From Branchiostoma floridae (taxonomy: Eukaryota > Chordata > Leptocardii > Amphioxiformes > Branchiostomatidae): 64,000 nucleotides of DNA. A program made the translations under genes and the position numbers. The stretch is from assembly GCF_000003815.2 (NCBI RefSeq), contig NC_049980.1:22023249-22087248 (forward strand), read 5' to 3'. Positions 48,693 to 61,300 of the stretch are shown here, piece by piece. The notes below the pieces were generated by a model that had not been told where the DNA came from, ran no database searches, and was given only the letters and a program-made list of their open reading frames with translations. Each line of letters starts with the position of its first letter. Position 1 is the stretch's first letter.

Positions 48693-49331
48693 GCTTGTAA
48701 CCCTTGACCCGGAAGTACATTGAATGTTGTCGTAATGACGGCAAAAAGCCGCTATCAAAAAAGTAAATGTTTACTTTAGCAACGCGAGAGTAATCTAGCA
48801 TGATATAGCAAAGGAATTTTATAATTTTTAATATACAGTAGTATTTTATCTTTGATATTCTTTTCATGGTGGAGAGTGACAAATTACGTGTTGTTTATAG
48901 CACTTTTACATATAGATGCGGCTACTGTTTGTCGGTGTTCTTGGAGACGCCGAGTGTTTCCGGTTGGTGGAAAGGTGGAAAAGATGAAAAGCCCTTTCTA
49001 ATCACCTTCATATTCCTTGGTTCGCATGGATTTCTTTCATAGATAGTTGTAAGGTCCTACAGAAGGGTAAGTTTTCGTTTGTGTCCTATTGCATGAGTTT
49101 CAAAGCTTAGTTTTCGTCTACGACGTTGCACAGCGGTGAAAATTAATTTGTTTGTAACAGTCCACTGTCAAACACACAAGAACACAAGGGGGAGGGAAGA
49201 TTCACTTCTCCTGACCTCTGCTGGTCACTTTTGTATAACGTAAGATGATAACTGTAACTTCATTGCAAAAGGAATTTTTCCAATTCTAAAATACATACAA
49301 ACGTTGATATGGTTTTCCACAGGCTGTGATC
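48693..49331. promoter_or_regulatory. Bidirectional promoter region, TRMO (minus) and CCDC87 (plus)
   Basis: Only 639 bp separate the two start codons, which face away from each other. On the CCDC87 side a probable non-coding first exon ends at 49066 (AGAAGG|GTAAGT) and the coding exon begins after a CCACAG acceptor at 49322. There is no obvious TATA box. A half X-box-like word, CGTTGCTAAAG, lies on the minus strand near 48774-48784; it is weak. Divergent sharing of regulatory sequence is inferred from geometry. Confidence 0.55.
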
Positions 49332-52300
49332 ATGTCTGCCCGAAGTCTGGAGAAGCTGGGAATCCCCAGCCTGCCTCAGCCCAAACTAAGGAAGAAGAGA
49401 GGCATGTATTCTATGGACAAGGATACTATCAACAAGGTAGATGCCTTCCTTATGTCTGGATTCATTTGTACAAAGCCGGAATGCATGCCTTTTTTACACG
49501 TGTTTTGATTCACCATCAGCTGTAGCCGGCTCACTCAAATCCAATGTTAAACGTTGTTGGTAGGTTATTCGTGAAGTGTAATTCGTTGTTTTGATTATTC
49601 TACATAGCATGTTATTTGTTATCCAAAATTGACAAATCCTTTCTTTTGTATTGTCAAATGCCAGTTTGCCAAAAAGTCACAATGGAATCTCTGTAATACT
49701 GACAATGACTAGATAATGTCAATCATTGCTTTGTTTTCTCCAACAAGCTCAAACAACCCAGGCCCGTTCCTCTTTTGGTTAGTGACATATTTCAGAAGGT
49801 TGGTCAAGGAGTTTTGAGCACGGTTTGGTCCACACACCTACGTACGCTTCATTGTGCCAATCAGCACCATTTCTCTTGTGCACTAGAAGAAATAGCCAAC
49901 AAAATCACATCGTGATATTCGCATACATGCAAAATGTGACAAAATTTAATGCATGCATGCTTGTATAGTGTTGCATCTGGAAAGCCTGCTTTACACATAT
50001 GTTTCTGAGTGGGCTTGGAGCGGCCTCAGTGGCTTTATGTCAACTCAGTGACTTTGGGTCGACTCAGAAAATGTGTGTATTATAATCAAGCCATAGTTTG
50101 TCAACTGACTTGCAATAAATGACTGCCCAATCATTAAGATTTTTTGCAGCTATTAAAATCAACAACTTGCATGAGCTTTTCTGATGATTCATGGCTGTCT
50201 TTGCACCTTCATCTGTTAAAAAATAGCAGAGATTTCGAGTGAGTAAGGAAAAGTACCTTCAAAGTCACTTTCTGACTTTGAAACTGTCAGTTACTGTCTC
50301 CATTTTTTTTGTATAAAGGTGAAATGGGATTTATCCCTAACAGTATGACCAACTAGTCTGATGTGGTTTTTACCATAGGAGGAAATAGAACAGCAGGTGA
50401 CAGACATCAAGGTGCCGCTGACTCTGTTTGCTCCATTTCATCATGAGGATGGTAAGTAGTGAACAGTTGAACTTCTCTTGCATCACCATTTGGCAGAGTT
50501 TTAACTTGCAGAGCAAGATGAGTTAATGCTCAAACCACTTACCAAACTGGGATCCAGGTAAAAAAAATAAAAAGTGTATATTGAGAAATGTGCACAAATT
50601 ATGCTAATGACTAAATTTGTTTTTGTTTTTTGTTGTCTTTTCTATCATACTTTTCATTCTTGCAAACTGCCCGGCTGGGCGCTGGTTTGGAAAAGTGACC
50701 CTAGTTTAAGAAATTTAATGTGAGGTAGTTGAGGGTTGTTTGATTTCTTGATGCCTGATTTCCTCAGGTAAAGTGTTTCTGTGATAAATGTTCTCAATTT
50801 CTTAAAGTTTTGTTTTTTGTCATTAACAAATGTGTTTTGTTAATTTTGTTATTAAAAGCTGTGTTAGATGGTATTGTATTTTTGTCACAAACTGTCTTGT
50901 ATCTATTTCCAGAACCGCAAACGGAGGACCTTGAAATCGAAAGGCCTGTGACCCCCATTGATGTAAGTAGGCAATCTTAACTTTTTTGGACGAGTTGGAT
51001 TATCTTGGTAACCCCCAGGTCATTAAGTACTAGAGCAGCTAAAACATCAATTCAAGGTAGGAAAACTCTGGTGCTATGTATAATTATGCAATGAAACAGA
51101 ATTGGGCTAAACATACAACCTTAAAAATGTTTTTCCTTACTATGATAAGATGAAAGGTATTCTAGCAGGTAAAGAAGTTATTTTAGGGCTCATGTAGGTA
51201 CTTTAATAGAGAGAAACAAAACAATACTTGTGTTGGATCTTTTCAGGAGAGTATCAAGGCCCCACCTGCCACCTTTGGTGTTCTTGCTAAGCTGGTGAGG
51301 AGGAGGATCTGTGTGAGAACAGACATGAGGCACATCTCTACAGAGGACCAACAGAGCCTGGTAGGGACGGAGGGTCTGGAAAGGCTTAAACAATCATACA
51401 AAACTTTGTTTTTGTTCTGTACTTATGAGTCATATTGGTAATAATGTGAAGAATTTTTTGAAAGTAAAATTTGAATTATTCTTTATAAATTAGTTTACAT
51501 TGAGCATTTTACATGTTGTGTTCTGTGTAAGGTACTGTAAATGCAGAAATGTTCGCGGTGGATTAATGTTCGCGGTTTTCACGCTGACCACTCACCGCAA
51601 ACTTAAAACCACCGTGAACATTTTTCTAATATGGTATTAGATTGCAGTCTATCGTGTTACCGCAAAATTAAAACCACCGCGAAAGGTCCATTTTCATGCT
51701 ACCACGAAATTAAAGCCCCGCGAACTTAAATGCATTTACAGCACCAAGATTTTGCTGGTAATTAAGTATAAACATGAAGCTCAGAGAGTAGGAAAAAATC
51801 TGTTACACGTATTTACTTTCCTTTGTCAATTTCTGAAATACATGTACCACAATATTATGTTGTCTTGCAGGGTGGGATTATAATGGGGGAGCTGAATTCC
51901 ATCTGGCCTGATATCAGAAGACAAGTAGATGATCCCTTTTTGGTAAGTAGTTGGAAGATTAATGTCTGTCAATATGCTCTGATGTCTCCCTCTCATTTAA
52001 ATTTGAAGGGACATTGATATTGTTCCTGTTGATGATACTGAGAAACTGTTTCTTTTTTAGTCTGCAGAACAGAACAAGGAGCTGCAGAGAAGGATAACTG
52101 TCCACATTGTCACTGTGTGTGAACAACTGTTCCTCCACTATCTCCAGAAGGCTGAAGGTAGGGACGTCAAACAACAGTGGTTAAAACTCACTTTGAATTA
52201 TTATACCTTTTCAGCTCCTTAGTAAGAAAGTGAAAATGTAGTCCTTGTGTAAATGACACAGTTTGCGAAATGGTTTACCTGTAGTCTCTTTTGTAAATTT

Positions 52301-55300
52301 TTTTTTGAGACAGATTGATTGTCTAAATTTGTACACTTGTCTCAACAGTTTTAAACAGAAGGGGAATATTCAGTGGCCCGGCCAACATGAGCCGTCTGAG
52401 GACTCAGCTAGGGATTGATGCCAACAAGTAGTAAGTAGACACAGACATTGTCATATGAATAATGGGTCCATTGGTTTAGTATGGTATCAAGTTCTTAGAC
52501 TGTCAAGACTTGTCTTTTTATGACATTGACCTGAAGAATATTGAAAAATTGATTTTTTAATCATATTTATTCCTTTTCTTTATCAGTTTAAACATCCTTG
52601 CCATCCGGCGCTACATAGTTGGAGACATGAGGAAGAAACCAGGTGACGCAGAGGCTGACGTAAGTGACTCTGGATATGAATATTCGTCGCGGGCCCCCAC
52701 CACAACCGTTTCTCCGTCCATGTTGGAGAGGAAGAAGAAGAAACTGGGACTGCAGCCGTTATCCTACCAACAAATGGTACAGTCTTTGCTTGTTTTATTT
52801 TATTTTACAATATGTTTGCAAAGGAAAACGTGTTGTTTACAGTTTTACCTGAATTTTCTGCATGCTGCTAAAGTTTATAAAGACCAATTTGGCAGTACAC
52901 TCAATCGAGTCAATGCACACTCTTGTTGCAGCTGGAACTGAGCAGACCACAGTCAAGGAGGAAAGTGAAAACTAATACGGAAAGGGAAATCCGAGATGTG
53001 AGTAGCTTGAACATTAACCATTATGTGTCTATCTGGTACCAGTATGCTTTAAGGGATTATCTACTGGAAGTGGCAGGGAGAAGCAGTTACATGCAATTTG
53101 GTATCCTAAGAATTGTGAGACAAAGATGATAGCGCTGTTAATTATTGCAAGTATTTGTATGTTTACGTTATGTCATGTGTATACTTTTATATATGTCCAG
53201 GAAGACTAGCAGTGTACAATATTTAGAATTTTGTATCACAGCTAATGGACAAATAAAGCCTCTCAAAGCCTCTCTCATAGTGAATTTAAGCCTGATCAAT
53301 ATTAAGAGAGCTACTATAAATATCCATATACACTGTATTCCTATTTCATCAGTATTTGTTTTAAGGCATGCTGAACTTTTCTGTTAACAGATGTATAATC
53401 AGATGCCAGTGATTGACACTGAAGTCCTTGAGGATCTCATTCCCCGCCCACCTTCAGAGTATGAGGAGGGGTATGAAATACCAGGTAAACTTGATCTGGA
53501 TGTATTTATTCAGACCCTGCTTGATATTAGATCTTGCAGTGTTTTAGTATAGGAGCTGGTGTAACAGGCTAGAATATATCCTTGGCCAGATTATACCTGG
53601 GCACATTCTTGTCTGGGTATATTCTGGCCTGTTACACCTGTATGGTTAAATGTCTTCCTTTACTTATAAGAGTTTGTAGGATATACAACAGGTTTTCAAA
53701 ATTTCAAAGCTTTCTGTCAAAGGATTGGGTGAATAGTTGAAATTCTAATCATGATTGTGCACTTTATAGAAGTTGGCTCATTTAAAATTTCACTATGAAA
53801 AAAAAGGTTACCAGTTAAGTCATGGACAGATATGTGACAGCACAACTGTTATAAAAAGATTCTGTACATTTCTTCTTGTTTCAGATGTCATGTCGGTGCA
53901 CAGTCGAAGTCAGATGACTCTGGCTAGTGACAGAAGTAGCCAGATGGACATTGGAAAGTAAGTTGTTTGCTGCATTCTTTCGATCAGAAGAAGTATGACT
54001 ATAGGTACATCAAGTCTGACCACCCCCATGTGACTTAACTTGGTAGTTCCAGAAGGACAAACTCTCCCCATCCTTGTAAGAATGATGTAGCACTGGTTAT
54101 TTGTAAACCCTTTCAGTATATGGTCAATAAAAGGATAGACAATGTGATTGTAGCAGGACTTTTACAAACCATTTGGATGTTCTCATAAGATACTATAGTG
54201 TATCTAGAAAAAACTAAACATTGCTTTAACCTGTAAAACTTGCCTCCTCACAGGAGACTTGCAACTACAGATGACATCTTCAGACTGCAGAAGTCCCAGT
54301 CCATGCCAGAGCTGGATCCAGGGGAAAACCTGTTGGAAGAATTGAGTATTCAGCTGAATGACAAGGGCACGTCTGTCACCATCGACTTCCAGCAGGAAAG
54401 AAGGGCTGCAACACCAGACGAACCATTGGTCTCAAGACCCGTAAGATCCGCTGAACCCTGTTGTAGTGTCTGATACTCATAAATTTCTTTTAAGTAACTT
54501 TGTAATACATAATTTAAGTAACTTTCTCATGCATATCAGTAACACACATGCATTCAACTGTTCAGATAAAGACCAGAGGTCTCTTCATATTCTCTTTTTT
54601 TATTATTGACTAGATTGTTACATTATTGGCATATAAACACAGCAACATTTTTCCATGTTATCCTATGTTACCTCAGTCATTCAATCAAATATGAATTTAC
54701 TGAAAGAATTAATAAGCTGGTGTATCTAATTTGATCCATATTCTACATGACTTGGTTAAATGTATGGAAAAATGTGAAAATGGGTTAAGTTTAAAAAATA
54801 TGGAAATAGGGAAAAATCCTGCATTTGTAAGCTTTATTAGTTACAATTTCTCCCTGATACTTAAACCTGTCATTGATTCAGATTAGGTGCCAAAGGGCAC
54901 TTAAACTAAGGGAGAAGATTACAGAGTCAGTAGCTTTGTTTTAGATGACACTGTTTCTTTTTTTTACTCAGGATGCAAGAAAGCCAACCAAAGAGGACGA
55001 GGAACGAAAAAAGTGAGCATGTCTAAAATGTTCTGTAGTTAAAAGTAATATTTAGTATCCTTCCAGGGGTTGTATCCTTCTAGCGGCAATAGTTAAGGCC
55101 CTATTTCCTAGGGGCAACAACTCTTCCATCAACTGGCATCTTTTATCTGACATGTATATAAAATAAAGGCATGCCATCTAAACATGATCCATCATGCAAA
55201 TACCATTAGCAATACAGTTGGAAGTTTCTATGCTGTTTTGGACAGAATTTGGCATGATGCAGTAGGTTATACAAATGTATAATGAATTAACATTCTATAG

Positions 55301-58300
55301 ACATAATGGTTGTGCAACACTCATCAGTAACCTGTTGTTAACCGTCCCGTCCTGGTAGACTGGACAGCAGACAGTACCTAGCGGATGACCTGCAGAAGCT
55401 GGTAGCTTCCCGAGCCCCACAGGAGCCTGTAGAGGGAGACCAGGATGAAGAGGACCTGCCTCCACTTCTGCAGGTCAGTCAACCTGCATACAGTAACACA
55501 CAACAAGGAAGTTGTGTGGTAGAATGAAGTTCGGAGGTCAACTTAAAGTTTGTTGGGCCATTCTGTTGGAAAAATGTGGGGAAAGGTGGGGAGTAAACTT
55601 TCTATAGCCAACAATGTGCAGGGCTGTCTCCAACTCAAAAGATTTTTTTACTGTCTGTAGTTTGACATGGAGCACCAAAGGCATAGGGTTTGTGGGGGAA
55701 GGCTTTGAGCTATGTCCAGTATTGTGTTAGGTGGTGTGAACTAAGATATACAAAGTTGTACAAAGTTAGAGCTAACTACAACTTACAGTGAGCAGGGGAG
55801 TATCAGAAATACATGATGATGGAGCCACAAATAACTTGGTGATATTGCTAATTTAGTACAGGGATGGGTGTACAACAAAGTACAAGGTTAAAAACAAAGT
55901 AAGGACTGTGACACATGACTTGGCCTGTTAACTTTGTACAGGGGTTGGGGACGATGGTTCAGCTCTCTGAAGGGCTATTTCCCATATTCATTCATTCATC
56001 TATTATACGTTCATTCATTCTTTCTGTATTTCATTTTCTCTTCCTGCATCAGGCCACCACAACAGGTGAGGAGTCTGAGGAGAAACAGCAGGCGCTCCAG
56101 GCCAGGCTCCAGGAGCTGGAGGAGAAGGAGGCCAGGCAGAGGGAGGAGGAAAACATTCCCCTGGCACAGCCCACACACCCCCAGCCTGCAGTGGTATCTA
56201 CCAAGATATCAAAGAAGGTCGGTAGTCAAGTTAAAATGAAAATAGAATTAAGACGAGCTGAAGGTATAGCTGGGGCAGTCGTTCAATCTACAGAGATTAG
56301 TTGAAGTTTAGACATCCAATAGAACATATTGTAATGTAAAATTAGTCAAGTAACTTGATAGGTCCTCCAAAGAATAAACAATTTCAGATAGCATCCATTC
56401 AGCTTTCACCATTGACTGAGAATGACAATTTTTCAGTCATTGTTGACCCAGAATAACATCTTGCAGCAGATTTCTGCATTATGAAAAAGGGCCGGATACA
56501 AGCTTCAATGGGCCAATCAGAATGGGTTCGGATATACTATGACAAAGCCTTAGTACTGTTGAGTACAATATTCATGCACTTGAGGATTGGGTCAATGGTA
56601 CTTACCAGAATGTAATACAGACCGAGGGACATAATTTTCCTGTAATACAAGTTATCGTCAAGGTGACCAGCTGTTGGAATGGTAGTAGATTAAATTTTAA
56701 GCTATACTTTTCTGGTGCTTTGTACATGTACATACCAGCATATCTTCCTTGCTGTTTTGCTTGTCTGAATTACAATGAATGTTATGGCCGATCTGTAACA
56801 ATCCTAACTATGTGTAATGACAATATTTCTCCAGATGGTGGTGAGGACCAGTGACGTCAGGGTCAGTGAGAGGGTCAGCCTGTCGTCCCTCACCATTCAG
56901 CGGTCAGCGACTCTTTACAATGACCTTCTTGGGCACATTACCCCCTCTGACATCAAACACCTGGACAGGAACTTGTTTCTGCACAAGGAGATCAACGATG
57001 TGTACCAGGAGATCATGAGGACTGTGCCCTCGGACCATGTGCTGTTCGATCAGGTTTGATGTCTTGATTACTGACAGTAGTTCTAACACTTGCAGAAACC
57101 CTTTACTTCTCCAACAAGTGTCTTTCCCAAGGACTTTCCCAGGTGTGCCAGGAATCAATCCTGTGACCTCTTGAATTAGTATCCTCAGCCTAGAGACTTG
57201 GCCATTTGATGACATTCTTTGTGTAGAGTTTATTCCTTTTCATATACATGAATGTAAGTGCTATGGCTAGAATAAATCTGTTGAAAAGGGTACTCTACAA
57301 GCGTGGCTTGGACGTCATGTTTTTGAAAAACAACTGGAAAAAGCTATAAGTGAGTCATAAAGACATGCTCAGAATTACTACAGAGGCCATTGAGGTTTCA
57401 TTGACCTTGACCTGTAAATTTTCTAAGGGTCTAGGGTTATGCTCAATCTGTCTTGTCATTTCAGGATGACATTGTGGAGAAGCATTCCACCAACGTGGAC
57501 GTATCCAAAGCCGTGGCGTCGTCGACCCTGTCCAAGCGTAAGAAGGACCGCATCATCAACCCCAGCCTGCAGGTGGGGAAGAAGGCCCCCTGGGGCGAGG
57601 GGGAGATGAGAGACTGGTCCAAGAGGTAGGCATAGCTTTTATTTCCATCTAACTCCTTTCACTGAGCATCCCATCACAGCACATCACTGTTGTGAGATGT
57701 CAAGGTCCAAGAATCCCATCTTTGTTCTATATTTTCTCAAAGTTCCCTTTTATCTTCAAGTTGATCTTGATCTTGCTTGGTTTTGCATTGTCATGCATTT
57801 TCTACATTCTTCAAATGATTTTAAGAACTCCTTTTTGCTTTTGACCTCCATAAGATTTTGAGTTCAAATGTTTTCTCTATTTGCACATTTTCTCTTCCAG
57901 TGCTGTGTTTGCTCAGAAAGTTGTGTTATGGGGGAAAGAGCAGCAAAGGATAAAGCAGAAGAAAATCAATCGCCGCAAAAGAATAGTTAGAAGGGCGTTG
58001 CAGAGAGGCAGGCTATTAGCTAAAGTTAAGCTGGCCATGGGTGGGAAAAAGAGCTTTGGGAAGCCTCAGAATCTGGTAAAATTCTTAGGGAAACCTCAAG
58101 ACCTTACAAAGACCTTAGGGAAACCTTGGGATCTGACAAAGAGCTTAGAGCAACCACAGGATCAGACAAAGAGCTTAGAGCAACCACAGGATCTGGCAAA
58201 GAGCTTAGGGAAACCTCAGGATCTGACAAAGAGCGTAGGAAAACATCAGGATCTGACAAAGAGCGTAGGAAAACATCAGGATCTGATAAAGAGCGTAGGA

Positions 58301-61300
58301 AAACATCAGGATCTGATAAAGAGCGTAGGAAAACATCAGGATCTGGAGGTTGCTAGACAGTCCTTCAGGCAAAGCAGTGATGCTGGGTAAGGTAGTAAGA
58401 GGAGTTAGCATCTAGTTTAAGTAACTAGTAGTACGAATTTGAACTTACATAATTTGTGTCCTTCCCTATGAATAGTTTACCTCATGTACTTAGCTGGTCC
58501 TTTAGAAATGCAACACACTTATTGGGAAGAATATGGGTGACCTTGTGTACTGTGTCCAATCGCATGGCACTGTTGACAGGTAAAAAGTTATTATATGATC
58601 ATTGTTCCTTGTCTCAAGTATAATGCTTTTTGGTTGTCCATTGATCTGCTTACCTCAAGTTATCTTTTACTTTGTTGTGGAGGCATGTTAAGGATTATAC
58701 TAAAGCACTAGGGGATTCTGAAAGATGTGTAATGATAGAAGATGCTGTACTAATGCAACTTTGTCTCCTTTTTACTGAGCAGTCCTGTTATACAGGCACC
58801 TGGCACAGCAGCAAAACCAGGACCTGTCATGGTAGGTTAGGCCTCACACTTTTTGTGACTTCTATTGTGGTAATGAACTCACATGACAACAGTCGACTTT
58901 ATGTAGAGTGTTAACACCAGACACTCTAATGTGGCATGCACCACCTAGCAATACACTGAGAAAACTCTACATAAGGTATTTCCTTAGAAACTTAGAATGA
59001 GGAATTTGCATTTTGATTTATCAAACTTTGTCAACTAGCTACACTAAAGCCACTGGAACATAGTAATTCAAGACTTAAATCTATAGCACTCGACTCACCA
59101 CCTTCTTTCCACAGGACAAGGACATGGAGACCATTTTTGCCAGCCTGCCGCCCTCCCAGCACACGAGTGACCAGAAGTCGTCCCGGGCATATGCCTCCTG
59201 GCTGGCCTGGTGGAAATCCACCATCAACACTGACGACTATCTCAAGTACCTGTCCACACAAGTAAGAACTAGCTTAATCCAAAAACTCCCAAAAGGGGCA
59301 AGAGCAATATGCCACATTAGGAAAAATGGTGGATTCATACAAGGTTCTACAGATGCATATTTCAAAAGCTCAAAGTTAAATGCTTTTAAAATAGCAATGT
59401 ACATCTAAGCCCCATTATACATCTGGATGCTTTATTGTTGACTTTTAATATCAGCTCATTGTGATGCAAATCCTGTCTGTTCCAGGAGTCAGACTTCATG
59501 GGCGTGGTGTTCCATTTCTACGACAGTGAGGAAAGTGAGGATGAGGAGGAGACGGAGCAGGGGAAACGTCTCACCAGCAAGAGGCAGCAGCAGGCACTGT
59601 AAGTATCAGTTACTGTTACAGTAGCTTCCATTACAGTACTGTGAATCCTTTCTTTTGCAGTCACTGTGTTTTTTTTGTGCATTTTTGTACAGTGTACCTC
59701 TCCATTATGATTTCTTGCCATTATAAATATGTCTTTCCAAATGTGTATTACATTTCTACTACTGTGTTATAGCCTGGTTTCAACATCTAAATTTATAACA
59801 TTGCAATGTTTGGAGTGTTGCTATGTTTCTGAACCCAGTACACCTTTTCCAGATTTGAGCTTTGGTAAAAGTTTTAAGGCTGTCCCGCTCTCAAAAGGAG
59901 ACTATTTAGTGTCCTTGACTTTTGCTTTATTCAAATTGCAACAGGAGCAATACATGTGGACACTAGGCAGCTAGCTGCCTGGTAAGCCCTGACTATCAGG
60001 GTAACACTAACTGTGTTGGTCATGTAGTGTTGTTTAGAAGTCTAGCAGATGAAGCTAGAGAGACTCTCACACAAAGTATTGGCACATTTCTTACCCTCCA
60101 TACCTAACTGCCCTACCTTGTCCTCCCAGTGAAAAGGAACAGAAGATCGAGGAACTTCGTCAAAAGAAGTCAGAGTTTGTGTCAGGCATGTGGAATGTCA
60201 ACAGTGTGCTGCTAGGTGGGCTGGGTAGAGACCCGTTAGTGGAAGGTATGTACACTGGGTTTGCCAAATCCAAATCTTGTGACATTGCTTTGGCCAAAGA
60301 CCCTTATTGTAGCTTTGTGCCCAGACAGGCTAGGTACAGGTCATCTTGACCTTGATCTAGTAGCTACAGGTACACACCAACAATCAGTGATTTACTATAA
60401 ACAAAATTATTCACATTGCTTCTCAAAGGAGATATATGAGCCTGTAAGGGCATTCTGTCAGACTGAGTTGCAAGTAGCCTTTTGGCATGAATGTTGCAGT
60501 AAAGTTGTTATTATTGTTTGTGACAGATGACGAAGGGTACCCATCCAGTTTAGAAGAGACTCCACGAGCAGACAGGCTGCAGGCTTCCCCGTCGGGACTG
60601 TCCCCAGGACGGTCCTCCTCCCACCTGACTTCTGCTCGGTCACCTTCGTCTCTGGGCGTCCCCTCCCAGAAAGGCTCTGGGTCCAGGACAACCACAGCAG
60701 GAACTAGTAAGAAGTCAGGGGAAGGGGAGGACAAAGAGCCAGAGGTGAGTGGTGTCAGGGAAATCCGTATCAACATCTTTCTAGTAATCATCCTACTCTA
60801 GCTCTGTTTATTCCTTTGATTGTTTCCCTGCAGCACAGTCAGAGTCTATCTAATAATAGACAAATGATTTGCATATGGATATTCCCCTAAATTATAGGCG
60901 AGAGTTGTAATTAGCTACGAGTCACATTGTCTTCATAAGAGCATGGTAACAGGGTTTGAAATTTCAACCCTTATTATGCCATTTATCTGAATATGGGCTA
61001 AAGGGCAAAATGTTTTAATGGGAACGGGGGCTAGACTGGAGTGGCGTGGATGTAACCATTGGCCTCTGATCATTATTTTGGTGACTTTTCAAACTTTGAG
61101 ATACACACACGTGACAAAAGTTCCTGCTGTACCTGTACAGAAGCCGGTGGAGCTGACCGCCCAGGAGAGGCTGGAGAAGGTGTGGTCAGACCTACAGATG
61201 CCGGACGGACAGAAGCTGGACATGGCCATCAAGTACAGCTCAGATGCTTACATCGTCAAGCTTCCTGAGGTAGGGGATGAGTTGACATTGGGCCAATAAC

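Noticed and set aside
57147-57208. tRNA gene on the minus strand
   Set aside because: Box-like motifs are present but no acceptor or anticodon stem forms; a SINE fragment fits better.
57465-59261. Splicing CCDC87 exon 57465-57625 straight to 59115
   Set aside because: It leaves two bases and shifts the frame of the conserved KSTINTDDYLKYL exon, so another exon or another donor must be used.
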